A stretch of DNA of 64,000 nt from Marisa cornuarietis (Eukaryota; Mollusca; Gastropoda; Architaenioglossa; Ampullariidae), in the NCBI GenBank assembly GCA_004794655.1, contig SMMW01000141.1, positions 1,118,501-1,182,500 on the forward strand, given 5' to 3'. Position numbers and translations under genes: made by a program. The notes under the pieces were generated by a model. The model worked only from the letters and a program-made list of their open reading frames with translations, was not told the DNA's origin and made no database searches. This document shows, piece after piece, positions 47,870-59,605 of this stretch (its first letter is position 1; every line of letters begins with the position of its first letter).

Positions 47870-49330
47870 CGTAAGGACGAGCGACAGAAAACAGACACGG
47901 GAATGGACTGAATAAAACATTCTTCGCTCATGACATGTATTTGAGTGTTGGCTGGTGTAGGTACAAGTCGATTGGTATGTGTAAGGCGGAACTGTGAGAC
48001 TGTAGCTGAGGTGTGACTGGGAGCGAGTGTTTACCCAAACCACGGCGTCGGGTGGGTGTGTACCTGTGACACCCCTTACAACTCAGGTTCCTACTTGGTT
48101 TCTTTCTTCTTTGTAAGAGTAAACAACAAAACTCACCAATTTATTTTCACCTCTATCGTTCCACCGGCTCTGAACATCTTCATTCAGCAAAAAAAAAAAA
48201 AAAAAAAAAAATTCAAAGTGCTTCTATTTGCCCGCTACTTTGCGGGGTTTGCGCAAAAAAGGGAAAGAACTTAAAACTTTGGAGCTCTCCCTGTCAATAA
48301 GGACATTACAGTCAACTTGTCAGAAGAATGACAGTAAAAGCAGTTTCATTTCCCAGAAAGAATATTGAACAGTTGAGGTCCGTTGTCAGTTGAAACTGAA
48401 GTTTCCAGGCTTTTTCAACTGTTAGTAAAAACAAACATCACAGACAGCTGCAAGAAAAGGAAAAGCCTTGCGTGCAGAAGACATAATTTTTTCATATTAA
48501 TACTTTTATCTAGGTATTAGGTATTGACATTCAAAAACTATGAAATAAGATAAAATACTACCTAGGATGAAAAAGTTTTTACATTGGATGAATTGTGCAG
48601 CCAGTGCCAAAGTGGATGATGACAGCCAACATTTATGACAACTTATTTTGACGGAAGCAAATGGAAGACAGTCTATAAGAGATGAGGAACGCAGACCACG
48701 AAGAACAAGAAGACTGTCGGCATTTTAGATAAGCTGATGTCAGCATCAAATATCAAACAGCAAGGCATTATCTAACGCTGGGTGAGCATGAAGCACTAGA
48801 TAATGTTTGATATCGGTAACGGAAATGCGAGGCAGATGTCGAGCGAAAAAGATTCTCCTAGATTTTATGTGATGGATGAAAAAAAAAAAGCTAATCAGTG
48901 ATGTCCATGATCGATGTCAGATTGCGAGATATACAGTCTGCTCGCGGAGGAAGCGCGCAACCCAAGAACGACTAATTATGCAGAGGTTAGAGGTCACGAG
49001 GTCAGCCGAAATAACACGAGACCTCGACAGGGACGAGACTCTAGCGGCGGAGTGCACAGGAAGAGGTAGCAAGGCCGCCGTCTGAGGGATTTATCACCAA
49101 AAGCAATCACAGTATGGAAACCGACGAATTATTTTGTTAGCGAGCCAGTCAATCAGCTTCGCTTTAGCGGTTGAACCAACTTGTAATTCGTGGTCATCGC
49201 TGGCGGCCCTGATTTCTCTTCAGGTCCTTTCACACAAAGGTATAACAAGCGTACAATGCGACAGAAAACGAACATTTCTTTCTTGGGGGCTCGTCGTTAG
49301 GTTGTTTAGATGAGGACCAGACGAAAGACA
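47870..49330. other. No gene recognised
   Basis: A poly-A run (about 48188-48210) is the only marked feature. No supported coding sequence. Confidence 0.4.
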
Positions 49331-49336
49331 AAGACC

Positions 49337-49522
49337 TCAAGATTCTCGGCCAACCTTCTCGGGCTGGCGTGGGAATGAAATTAGATTAAAGGACATCGCA
49401 ACATCCTCCGGTGCTTTGCTAACCATGGGGTAATCTTTCTGCTGCTTCGTGATTATCTCCCCTAGTAACACGCGCTTTACTGTTGCAGCAGCGGTAACCC
49501 GCCTTAATAACTGTACTGACAT
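49337..49522 (-). CDS. Possible small protein, 61 residues
   Basis: A short ATG-started frame with good start context (GGAACCATGT). It begins MSVQLLRRVTAAATVKRVLL, with no acidic residue before position 22, resembling a mitochondrial presequence. The rest (EIITKQQKDYPMVSKAPEDV and on) matches no family I know. It has no introns, and no promoter or polyadenylation evidence. It may be chance. Confidence 0.2.
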   Translation of the reverse strand: MSVQLLRRVTAAATVKRVLLGEIITKQQKDYPMVSKAPEDVAMSFNLISFPRQPEKVGRES

Positions 49523-49916
49523 GGTTCCCGTCAAGCAGTCAGTAAATTAAAAACATCTGAACACCTGAACACTGGTTTCTTCCTCTCACTTCTTCTTTTT
49601 ATCTTTCAGGCCATGCTCCCCTCCCCCGCCATGATAAATTATATATCGGTACTCTTCGTGTTCCTCTGCACAGAAGTACGACCGATGTAAAAGAGATTTT
49701 GTAAATGATGGGAGAAAAGAATAAATTTTCCCTTCTCATCTTTCCTCTCTTTTCTACCCATTAGATCCTCCTCCTTTCTGCCATTTCAAGTGGTAAAACT
49801 TTTCGATGGAGATATTCTAGTGCCAAAAGGAGTAAGGGCCCTTAGAATTGTTAACAGAACGAAGATACTATTTGAGATAAGCTCCTGATAAGACCAGAAG
49901 ATGGGGTTGTACCAGT

Positions 49917-51332
49917 AAGACAGCGATGACCTGTACGCAGCTGTCAGACGATGTAAAGACAGCGATGATCTGTACGCAGCTGTTAGACGATGTAAAGACA
50001 GCGATGATCTGTACACAGCTGTTAGACGATGTAAAGGCAGCGATGATCTGTACACAGCTGTTAGACGATGTTAAGGCAGCGATGATCTGTACACAGCTGT
50101 TAGACGATGTAAAGACAGCGATGATCTGTACACAGCTGTCAGACGATGTAAAGGCAGCGATGATCTGTACACAGCTGTTAGACGATGTAAAGACAGCGAT
50201 GATCTGTACACAGCTGTCAGACGATGTAAAGGCAGCGATGATCTGTACACAGCTGTTAGACGATGTAAAGACAGCGATGATCTGTACACAGCTGTTGATC
50301 TGATACACAGCTGTTAGACGATGTAAAGACAGCGATGATCTGTACACAGCTGTCAGACGATGTAAAGGCAGTGATGATCTGTACGCAGCTGTCAGACGAT
50401 GTAAAGGCAGCGATGATCTGTACACAGCTGTTAGACGATGTAAAGACAGCGATGATCTGTACACAGCTGTCAGACGATGTAAAGGCAGTGATGATCTGTA
50501 CACAGCTGTCAGACGATGTAAAGACAGCGATGATCTGTACACAGCTGTCAGACGATGTAAAGGCAGTGATGATCTGTACACAGCTGTCAGACGATGTAAA
50601 GACAGCGATGATCTGTACACAGCTGTCAGACGATGTAAAGGCAGCGATGATCTGTACACAGCTGTTAGACCATGTAAAGACAGCGATGATCTGTACACAG
50701 CTGTCAGACGATGTAAAGGCAGCGACGATCTGTACACAGCTGTTAGACCATGTAAAGACAGCGATGATCTGTACACAGCTGTCAGACGATGTAAAGGCAG
50801 CGATGATCTGTACACAGCTGTCAGACGATGTAAAGGCAGCGATGACCTGTACACAGCTGTCAGACGATGTAAAGACAGCGATGATCTGTACACAGCTGTC
50901 AGACGATGTAAAGACAGCGATGATCTGTACACAGCTGTTAGACGATGTAAAGACAGCGATGATCTGTACACAGCTGTCAGACGATGTAAAGGCAGCGATG
51001 ATCTGTACACAGCTGTTAGACGATGTAAAGACAGCGATGATCTGTACACAGCTGTCAGACGATGTAAAGGCAGTGATGATCTGTACGCAGCTGTCAGACG
51101 ATGTAAAGTCAGTGATGATCTGTACACAGCTGTCAGACGATGTAAAGTCAGTGATGATCTGTACACAGCTGTCAGACGATGTAAAGGCAGTGATGATCTG
51201 TACATTTCTGTCAGACGATGTAAAGTCAGTGATGATCTGTACACAGCTGTCAGACGATGTAAAGGCAGTGATGATCTGTACATTTCTGTCAGACGATGTA
51301 AAGGCATTGATGATCTGTACACAGCTGTAAGG
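49917..51332 (+). repeat. 39-bp minisatellite, about 36 copies, open on both strands
   Basis: The unit is CAGCGATGATCTGTACACAG followed by CTGTCAGACGATGTAAAGG. Because 39 is a multiple of three and no stop lies in the used frames, long apparent frames occur on both strands: repeating MICTQLSDDVKAA on plus, and RSSLPLHRLTAVY on minus. The plus frames cover 49926-50303 and 50335-51330; the minus frame covers 49868-51322. An irregular unit near 50291-50313 breaks phase. Variants (C/T, G/A, AAAGTCA, CATTTCTGTC) cluster locally. It is unlikely to be a gene, since both strands are equally open and there is no flanking coding structure. Confidence 0.93.
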
Positions 51333-51689
51333 ATGTAAGGGTGGATTACTACTGCATCTTTGGAGAGTTGTCGGCCGTTCGGTCCTCAGCTGTTGAAATA
51401 ACTTACCTAAAAACCACGGACCTTCCCTTACAGCTCGTGTGTAAAACTACCCAGAAACACTGCTCGCATGTACATAATTTTTTCCAAATCGTCCGGGTAG
51501 GCCGCGGGCACCCGACAAGAAGTATCCGTGTCTGTCCAGTCAGGTACTCGTATGTGTCCTGTCTGTCCCGTAATGGATGTTCCTTGCTTGTCCTTCAAAA
51601 TTTACTTTATTATTATTATTCTTAATCCCTGAATATACATTTATATTGCTATAAAAAGCTGCTAGATTAACTGAAATCTGCGATTGCCT

Positions 51690-51756
51690 TCTCGGAGCAG
51701 ACCAACTGATTTCACGAGCCGCATACAGCCCTCGGGCCGGACCTTCCCCAGCCCTG
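51690..51756 (-). mobile_element. Possible hAT-type transposon end
   Basis: On the minus strand it begins CAGGGCTGGGGAAGGTCCGG and continues CCCGAGGGCTGTATGCGGC. This resembles the terminal sequence of many hAT nonautonomous elements (CAGGG start, GGCCCGAGGGC). No opposite terminus or 8-bp duplication was found, so it may be a truncated relic. Confidence 0.35.
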
Positions 51757-51759
51757 GCT

Positions 51760-52995
51760 TAGAGACTTCAAGTCCTCTACTTGACATCTCAGGTACCCAT
51801 GAAGTCCTGCTTTGGAAGCTTATGTTGTTTAATATTTTTGCCCCCTTCCTGCTGAGTTGTTCATCAGTGAACACACTTTGTAGGGGGCCACCTAAATCTC
51901 AATTTTTAAATGTGTAGCTGGCCTGAAAATGTAACATAGTGGTTTTATAGTTCATCTGATCTGAAGTAGTTTGTAACACTATTGTCTTTACCGTCTAGTC
52001 TGGATACCGCATTGCCTGCCTTGAAACAAAAACAGAAAAGACAAATATTCTGTCCTTCGGTTTGTCTATGCAGTCGCTTTAAAAGTTTCCCCCCCAGTCT
52101 AACTATGAGGCTACTTTAGAGAATTTCTCGATGGCTGGATGGCCAAGCATGGCTTTTCGAATCAGACTTGCTCAAAGGTGCATCTAGAAGCAAAGCATAT
52201 ACACATAAATATGTTCGAGATCTCTTGCTCTAAGTATTTATATAGCTATCATATAAGAAAAATATAAACACATAATTATAAAATCTATAAAATCATAACA
52301 AGACATGACATTTACATTATTCAAATGATTTTGTTTCAGTTCTTGTATCAGTTATTTCGCAAACCGTCAAATGTTATCTTGGGGCACAACAGTCTGTCAG
52401 TGTAACAGTAGCGAGCCTTGGGTATGCACGTAGATGTACAAACTCTGCCAACGAAAGAAAGAAAGGAAAGAAAGAAAGAGTGCAGGCGTGTGTGCGTGAA
52501 TGAATGTGCGTGTGTGCATGGCGTGTTATATTCACATCTGACATCTGTAATGTTTCAATGGCGTGTTATATTCACATCTGTCTGACATCTGCAATCTTCT
52601 TTTTGTTGTTTGAATTTATACTTTTCTGTCATCCTTTCCCTACACTGTTCCTTTAGACAAAGCGGAAGGTAAAGTAGAGTTTGTTAACTAGGGAAGGGAT
52701 TTTCGTAAAGTATCGTATGCTAAACTGTCCGAATCCCAAAGTCTTGAGAAAGTTTGCCGGTTCTTGAGAGGATTTTGCTACATCTCGCTCAGTGCTGTCA
52801 CTAAGCTGCACCAGTCAGGAGGGGAGGACGGGGAGGACGGGGAGGGGGTTAACACACAAGTGCTGGCTATAAACCCTCATTCCTGTCCAATCATTAGCCG
52901 GCCTCGCCCGCCATCCCGAGCAGCTGATGAGTCAAGGGCCACATAATTCTCCTTCTTTATTACAGCACGCCAAGAAACCATGGAGGGAAACGGTG
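51760..52995. other. No gene recognised
   Basis: A near-repeat of GGCGTGTTATATTCACATCTG at 52519 and 52560 and a GAAA run near 52453 are present. Otherwise featureless. Confidence 0.4.
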
Positions 52996-53000
52996 ACGGG

Positions 53001-53003
53001 ACG

Positions 53004-53075
<72 letters not shown>

Positions 53076-53134
53076 TGGACACCCAAGAGCAAAGCTGACA
53101 CACAAATGCACGCGCGCGCTCGCACACACAACAC

Positions 53135-53187
<53 letters not shown>

Positions 53188-53317
53188 AACACACACTAAC
53201 ACGCACACACACACACACACTAACACGTACACAGCACACACACACACACACTAACACACACACTAACACAAATGGACGCACGAGAGCAAAGCTAACACAC
53301 AAATTCACGCGCGCGAT

Positions 53318-53348
<31 letters not shown>

Positions 53349-53450
53349 TAACACACACACTACCACGCACACACACACTAACACACACACTAACACGCAC
53401 ACACACACACTAACACACACACTAACACGCACACAAACACAGACTTTCAT
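53001..53450 (+). repeat. (CG)n(CA)n microsatellite and CA-rich tract
   Basis: CGCGCGCG followed by about 30 CA units to 53073, then irregular CACACTAACACA repeats to about 53450 with two further GCGCGCGC islets. Alternating purine-pyrimidine sequence of this kind is Z-DNA prone. Confidence 0.95.
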
Positions 53451-54241
53451 ATAAACAAACTTACAGACAAGGGATAGAGAGAGAGAGAGAGAAATAACGA
53501 CAGACAGCAGAGATACAGGCAGAACCAACAAGAGGAAGCCGAGCACATAACTCAGGAAAAAAAAAAAAAAAAAAGACAGAATGCCCGGAGAGGGAGCTGT
53601 TCAACCGAAAACTGAAAATTGGAAGGAAAAGTGTATTATAAAAAGTCATTTCATTTCTTCATCTCGGGGTTTATAAGACAGACTAACAACTTCCAAACCT
53701 CCATGTGTCAAAGCCTGGAGCAGGAGCTGCACTATCAATGAAGACTCATTATCAATATTGAAAGAGGCGAGTTCAGGAGGATTTCTCCAAGAGAAATAAA
53801 TAGAGAGAGGAGGACGAGGAGGAAATGAAGAAGAAAAGGAGAAGATGATGTTGAAGAAGAAAAGGAAAAAGATTTTTAATTGTGATCAGAAAGTCACCAA
53901 TCTTCACAATAATTAAGCCGCTTTAAATGACATGAGCTTTTTAATCAATTGAGCCGACTTCTTCGATGGGAATAAATCACGACGAAAAAATTAGTTTGAG
54001 TTTCTTTTCTTTTTTTTTTTTTTGCAACCTTTTTTGTCCCAAGAGTCTGCGTTGTAGCAATGGTCATTCTAATCTCGCGAGATTTACAAATATTTGAGAC
54101 TTTTGTTTCGCACTTACTTTCTACAAGAACTCGAGCCACTTGACTACTTTAAATGATTTCTCCAACACAAAGTGCGCTTTAAACAAGTGTATAACTCTAC
54201 ACAAGATAACTAGAACATGAGGATTAAAACATCGGCAAAAT

Positions 54242-54716
54242 CAAATGTTGCTGCTGCCTCTACAGTAGATGTAGATGTTGAGAACAAGTGCCTGGTCCAT
54301 AATGTGTTACAACAGAGCACACATAGTAGCTCATGATTTTTTATATATATATATATTGCTGCCTCTACAGTAGATGAGGTGACTAGATGTTGAGAACTAG
54401 TGCCTGGTCCATAATGTGTTACAACAGAGCACACATAGTAGCTCATGATCATATATATATATATATGTATTGCTGCTTCCTCTACAGTAGGTGAGGTGAC
54501 TAGATGTTGAGAACTGTAAGGAAAACAAGTGCCTGGTCCATAATGTGTTACTACAGAGCACAGATAGTAGCTCATGATCATATATATATATATATATATG
54601 TATTGCTGCTTCCTCTACAGTAGTTGAGGTGACTAGATGTTGAGAACTGTAAGGAAAACAAGTGCCTGGTCCATAATGTGTTACTACAGAGCACAGATAG
54701 TAGCTCATGACCAACA
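54242..54716 (+). repeat. About 115-130-bp tandem repeat, 4 copies, each with an (AT)n core
   Basis: Units carry TTGCTGCTTCCTCTACAGTA, GAGGTGACTAGATGTTGAGA, GTGCCTGGTCCATAATGTG and GTAGCTCATGATC, then 10-20 bases of AT repeat. Copies 3 and 4 share an extra GTAAGGAAAAC insertion absent from copies 1 and 2. Confidence 0.9.
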
Positions 54717-54759
54717 CAGTAGTTCATACAGAGGACCACAACCTATACTGGATTCTCTT

Positions 54760-55522
54760 ATGCGCCAGTCTATAATTCGTCATGCCTCAGACTATCATTA
54801 GTTTCATCCCAGACTATAATTAGTCATATCTCAGACTATAATTCGTCATACCTCAGACTATCATTAGTTACATCCCAGACTATAATTAGTCATATCCTGA
54901 ATATAATTAAACATGTCCCAGACTGTAATTAGTCATACCCTGACTATAATTAGTCACATCCCTGACTATAATTAGTCATATCTCAGACTATAATTTTTCA
55001 CATCCCAGACTATAATTAGTCACATCCCTGACTATAATTAGTCATATCTCAGACTATATTTTGTCACATCCCAGACTATAATTAGTCATGTCCATGACTA
55101 TAATTCGTCATATCTCAGACTATAATTCTTCACATCTAAGACTATAATTCTTCATGCCTCAGACTATAATTATTCATATCCCAGACTATAATTCGTCATG
55201 CCTCAGAATATAATTCGTCATATCCCAGACTATAATTCATCATATCTCAGACTATAATTAGCCATACCCCAGACTTTAATTCGTCAAGCCTCAGACTATA
55301 ATTCATCATATCCCAGACTATAATTCGTCATATTTCAGACTATAATTTGTAATGTCTTGGACGATAAATAGTCATATACCAGACAATTATTAGTCAAATT
55401 CCAGACTATAAATTCCAGACTATAATTAGTCAAATTCCAGACTATAATTCATCATGTCTCAGACTATAATTTTTCCTATCCTAGACTATAATTAGTCCTA
55501 TCCCAAGACTATATTTTGTCGT
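54760..55522 (+). repeat. 22-bp satellite-like array, about 34 copies
   Basis: Degenerate units of CAGACTATAATTAGTCATAT with C or T variations. The array is interrupted at its right end by the RTE-type LINE fragment, and a last half unit lies at 55812-55835. Confidence 0.9.
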
Positions 55523-55811
55523 CTGTCAGTCAGTCGTCCCATGACCGGCACCTGTCGTTGGGGGGATCACATGGATTGACGCGGCAGCTGACAGGGGCCG
55601 CCACTCTTGTCTATTGTGGGCGATAGTCAGCAGGTTCTGTACAGGACGACCAGTCCAGTCTTTGATGTTCGTAAGTCAGTTCTTTCTCTGACCACCGCGG
55701 TGTCGGCCACCCTCTAAGGTGCCTTGAAGGATAGTCTTCGACAAGGTGTCGTGCCGGGTCACGTGACCAAAGAAGACCTGCTTACGTCACTTGAGTGTTG
55801 ATAGTAGAGGT
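55523..55811 (-). mobile_element. RTE-type LINE 3' end inserted in a satellite array
   Basis: On the minus strand the frame reads VFFGHVTRHDTLSKTILQ, then a basic stretch EGGRHRGGQRKN, an in-frame TGA where the family usually has W, and NIKDWTGRPVQNLLTIAHNR followed by QEWR. This is the C-terminal end of an RTE-like endonuclease/reverse-transcriptase polyprotein. It finishes in a TGAC-rich tail (ACTGACTGACAG) typical of RTE 3' ends. The insert is flanked by TATATTTTGTCGT on both sides (55510-55522 and 55812-55824), consistent with a 13-bp target duplication inside the 22-bp repeat array. The stop codon and 5' truncation make it inactive. Confidence 0.8.
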
Positions 55812-56986
55812 TATATTTTGTCGTATCCTAGACGACAAAGTTCCATACTTCAGACAGACATGGCTATATTTAAGATAGAAGATGGCTAATAATTCTAGAC
55901 AAAGCTCGATCCCACAATACACTGCAATATACCAGACGACATATTTCTCTCCCACACCATACGAGGAAATGATGCTTTGCAACAGAAATAATGTCCAAAA
56001 GTTCTGAAGTGTTCTGTACAAGTTCTGTAAGTGAGTAAACATAGAAGTATACGCAAGCAAATTATGCAATGCAAAAAATGTCTTTTGTGTGAACGGGGCT
56101 TAAGGTTTGAAGAGATTGATGGCGATGTGAAAAGTCAAAGGATCGATGGAGGTACAGAAGGCTCAGCGACCCTGAGGCTAACAACCCGAGATTCGCTTCC
56201 GTCAGATCTCCACTTGCTGGACATTTTAGTGTCAAGGACGGCGAGATACGAGGGGATAAAGGGAGCCTGGCTTCAACATTTGTTCGGGTGCAGTTTTTTT
56301 TTTACAATGAACTGTTCGCTTGATTATGATCGACTGTCTAAACTCCTTTCTTTCGGGTCAGAGTCAGTGAGGACATTCCGTTTTACAAGTGCAGTTTGTT
56401 TTAACATTAATTTTTCATATAAATACACATCATGTGTCTTTCTGAAAGATACACAAAGCGAGAGACAGAGATCATGAAATAGAAAGAGTGAGAGAGAGAG
56501 AATGACACGTACAGAAGGAAATCACTACAGAAATTAGGAAAATCAAAAATATTTGTTAATGTCTTTTGCAAAGGTCTATGTGCCGAGGGCTGTCTACAGA
56601 GTACAAGTCATTACAACTTTTAATGTAGTTTCTCTAAGTCGTTTGGCCTGGCAAAGAGAATCATATCCTGAATGTCACTCCCCATCAGGTTAATTATTGG
56701 TGCATACAGCAAGTTAAGGGTGTTTCTCTGTGTCTGGCTGATTGCTCACGGAGTAAGTCACGTGTTCTTGAAACCTTTCCTCTTATGACTTAGAGCCGTT
56801 ATATTAACCCTATTGGTTATGCAGCCGCCAGAATGATGTCCATTAAGAATAAATACCAGTTCTGATCTTACACGATGAGAAGTAGAAAAGGTGGCCTGCT
56901 TGAACGTGATTAGCTGATAGTGTTTACATGCTTCTGCTCATGTGATGCTACGATCCTATATTCCGGCCGGTCAATAGTCCAAGTAA

Positions 56987-57394
56987 ATGTTTTTGCTAAT
57001 TTTGCAGCAACAGAGGAAGATGATAGAGGACGATGATTATCAAGTCTTCGGTATCGCAGTGCCTGCGGTGCTTATCGCGGTATATCATCTGATTACAATT
57101 TTTTTCCTCCATCAACAGGCAGAGAGAATAATAACTGGCAAAAAAAGCGAAACAAAGCTGAACAAAGTTAATCCACTGGCGTTTGCTGCCATTATCTTGA
57201 GGATTTCCTTCATGGAAGAGAACATACAGCAACAGCACAATGTGTCCTGGTCAGTTTTCTTGTACCGAGGATTGCATCTTTTCTCTTCCACTTCACCTCA
57301 GGCAGACGGCGCTACTTTTAGAAATACTTCCGTTTCGTCACTTCCTGTTTTCTCGACAAATCCAGGAGTGCTTAAGAGAAAAATATTAATATAA
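56987..57394 (+). CDS. Hypothetical exon with a membrane-like segment
   Basis: An acceptor-like ttttgctaattttgcag ends at 57006. The following frame is open to a TAA at 57392-57394. It contains an acidic start (IEDDDYQVF), a hydrophobic stretch IAVPAVLIAVYHLITIFFL and a weaker one (LAFAAIILRISF). No initiator is convincing and no family is recognised. Coding status is doubtful. Confidence 0.2.
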   Translation: MFLLILQQQRKMIEDDDYQVFGIAVPAVLIAVYHLITIFFLHQQAERIITGKKSETKLNKVNPLAFAAIILRISFMEENIQQQHNVSWSVFLYRGLHLFSSTSPQADGATFRNTSVSSLPVFSTNPGVLKRKILI

Positions 57395-57902
57395 AATTTT
57401 TCATGGCTCTTTGTAAGAAAATACCACCGGAATATGTTTTTGTGATACTTTGTGTTCTATTTCCAGCGATTTTTTGGTGAGCTTGAAAAGGCGTTAAATA
57501 CGGACCAAACAGCGGGGGCAAGAAAGCCTAATGTGACAGTGCCTCATCCTTCTACCTTTGTCAACTCCTAAAAATGTTAAAATGAAGCCAAGAATGTTTC
57601 TCTATGTTAAATATATGTTGTACTTGCTGTCATCTTTATATTCGAGATCGTCTGTCAATAGGTTGTTGTCTTTGAAATGGAAGTTTATTTTAGTTGGAGA
57701 CCTTCTTACTGCCGTCCTGTTATTCGTTATCATCTTTTTGTTTCCATATCGTGTTTCTAAAAAATAAGACACCACCTTGGCACTCATAAGTCTACTTGCA
57801 CTTTGTAAAGTCTAGAAAAGCAATCTTTTGATTGTCTTCTCATTCTGTTTCTAGGCTTATTATGTCTTGTTATGGTTTGTGATGTTCGTCTTTATACATC
57901 AC

Positions 57903-58118
57903 CAGGGCTGTATCGAGACAAAATTTACCTACATCTTACATATGCCTGTTGTCAGTTTGTGCCCGACCCTCTCCCAGACTAAGACTTTACGACTTGAGGT
58001 CGACAAGACGAGTTTGAAGTCAAAGAAAAATATTATTGCCGAGCGAACACGCGTCACAAAAGACAACCACGGTCTCTACTATTGTGTGACCTTAGTGACA
58101 CACACTTCTTGGTTGTAA
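57903..58118 (+). pseudogene. Possible Ig-like domain fragment
   Basis: After an acceptor-like tacatcaccag the frame reads VVSLCPTLSQTKTLRLEVD and on to TRVTKDNHGLYYCVTLV. The D.G.YYC pattern with a cysteine about 42 residues earlier resembles the F-strand of an immunoglobulin domain. The usual tryptophan is absent and a stop follows soon after. It could be a diverged exon or a chance match. Confidence 0.22.
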
Positions 58119-59149
58119 ATAGTGTCTGATTCATCGTTATTTAAGTCAAAATATACAATGAATTCAGTCGGTTTTGCTACGTGACAACCTCGTCTATTCA
58201 AGAATGTTCTCAACTACTGGCGATGAATAGCAGGGGTGGTGTAAGTTTGTAAGTCTAGGTCCTTAGGTGTGAACAGGGTTAGGGCTCATTAACTTCAGAA
58301 CCGGCGAGGAAATCCCTGCTTGAAAAGAAGGGCTCTTATTATCGCTTCTTTAAGCATCTCTCCTGGTGGCATACTGTGATGGCAACATTATTTTTTTCTG
58401 ACAGACTCGAAATATTCTACTTCTACATCAACTGATAGGACATTCTCAAAGAGCCTCCCTCTTGAGAAGATCTCACTGGAGAGGAAAGTTCGATTCTTGC
58501 TGACCTGCACATATTCCAAGATCAAAGGTGTTCCCCAGCAGCGAGTATTATAGCAGCCATCTAAAGTCTGAGCATCGTTTGATAGGTTATCTTGGAGGAT
58601 TAGAGGATACACCAACTTGCAGTTGATAGACTTCTTGAGCTAACGATAAGGGCGGCCCCGGCCCCGGGACCCGGATTTATCTCGTTTGAAATAGCAACAC
58701 ATATATTTATCAAAAATTGTATTTTTGAATGTCTGAATACATCTACCATAGATTTAGTCGCCTATTTTTGTGTTTTTATTTAGAGGATTACAGAGAAATC
58801 AACACAACATTTTGGGGGATCAAACTGACAAAATTTCTCCCAGGTTGATAAAAGTTTAAGAACGACATTGTTGAGAGACATTTGAATGGCACGATATAAA
58901 ATACTTAAATGTTTTACGAGGCGAGCTCATAATGACAAAGGGAGGCGTGAAATAAACATAAACATAAACAAGACGTGAGTACAGATAATAAAAGCTTTTG
59001 ATGAAGAGGAAGGACTTGGCAAACCTTTTTTGATCCCAAGATGTCCTTTCATCCTGACTTCCAAAGAGCTGTAATTAAGGCAACCATCTACTTGACATTA
59101 TCACAAAAGTATTTGATTATTTCAACATGGAGATTAATTAAAATAATGT

Positions 59150-59605
59150 AAAAGGCATATGTGTCCACGTTTAGATTATGTCTATGTATTCTGATGGCAG
59201 TTCTGAAAAGGACCGTGCAAAGACATGCTGCTAAATTGCTAGTAGAATATAGAAATATGTCATACACAGAAAGAGTGAATTATTTATGACTCCTCTCTCT
59301 TAGAAGAAGGAAGATCAGAGAATCAGAGGATCAGATAAACTTATTTAGAAGAAAAGTTGAAGGTATTCTATTATCTGACGACCATACTTTTTTCTCCTTA
59401 TTACAAACTAACATTACTAGACATTTAAAAAGAATTTTTTTCCTTATCAAACATTGTCTACCATTAAACGTAAAATGTTATCTGACACAAATTGGACCAC
59501 AATTCCGGTTAATGTTCAATATGCACCAAATGTTAATAAGTTTCTAGGTAACATTCCAAAATTGGTAGATTTTGTATTACTTTGATGATGTGCGCATGGT
59601 ATCTT
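59150..59605 (+). mobile_element. LINE (CR1/L2-like) reverse transcriptase C-terminal fragment
   Basis: The frame reads KRTVQRHAAKLLVEYRN followed by MSYTERVNYL, an in-frame TGA, SLRRRKIRE...INLFRRKVEGIL and SDDHTFFSLL. After a frameshift near 59490 comes WTTIPVNVQYAPNVNKFLGN. This is the usual order in the C-terminal part of CR1/L2/Rex1-type LINE proteins (the KVQRRATK..., SYEERL, WNSLP...VV..SVN.FK blocks). One stop and at least one frameshift show it is dead. The upstream part is AT-rich and too degraded to delimit. Confidence 0.65.

Noticed and set aside
49868..51332. Long open frames (484 codons minus; 331 and 125 codons plus) as repeat-protein genes
   Set aside because: The 39-bp unit is open on both strands simply because its length is a multiple of three without stops. 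There is no non-repeat coding flank, and an irregular unit shifts frame without any compensation.
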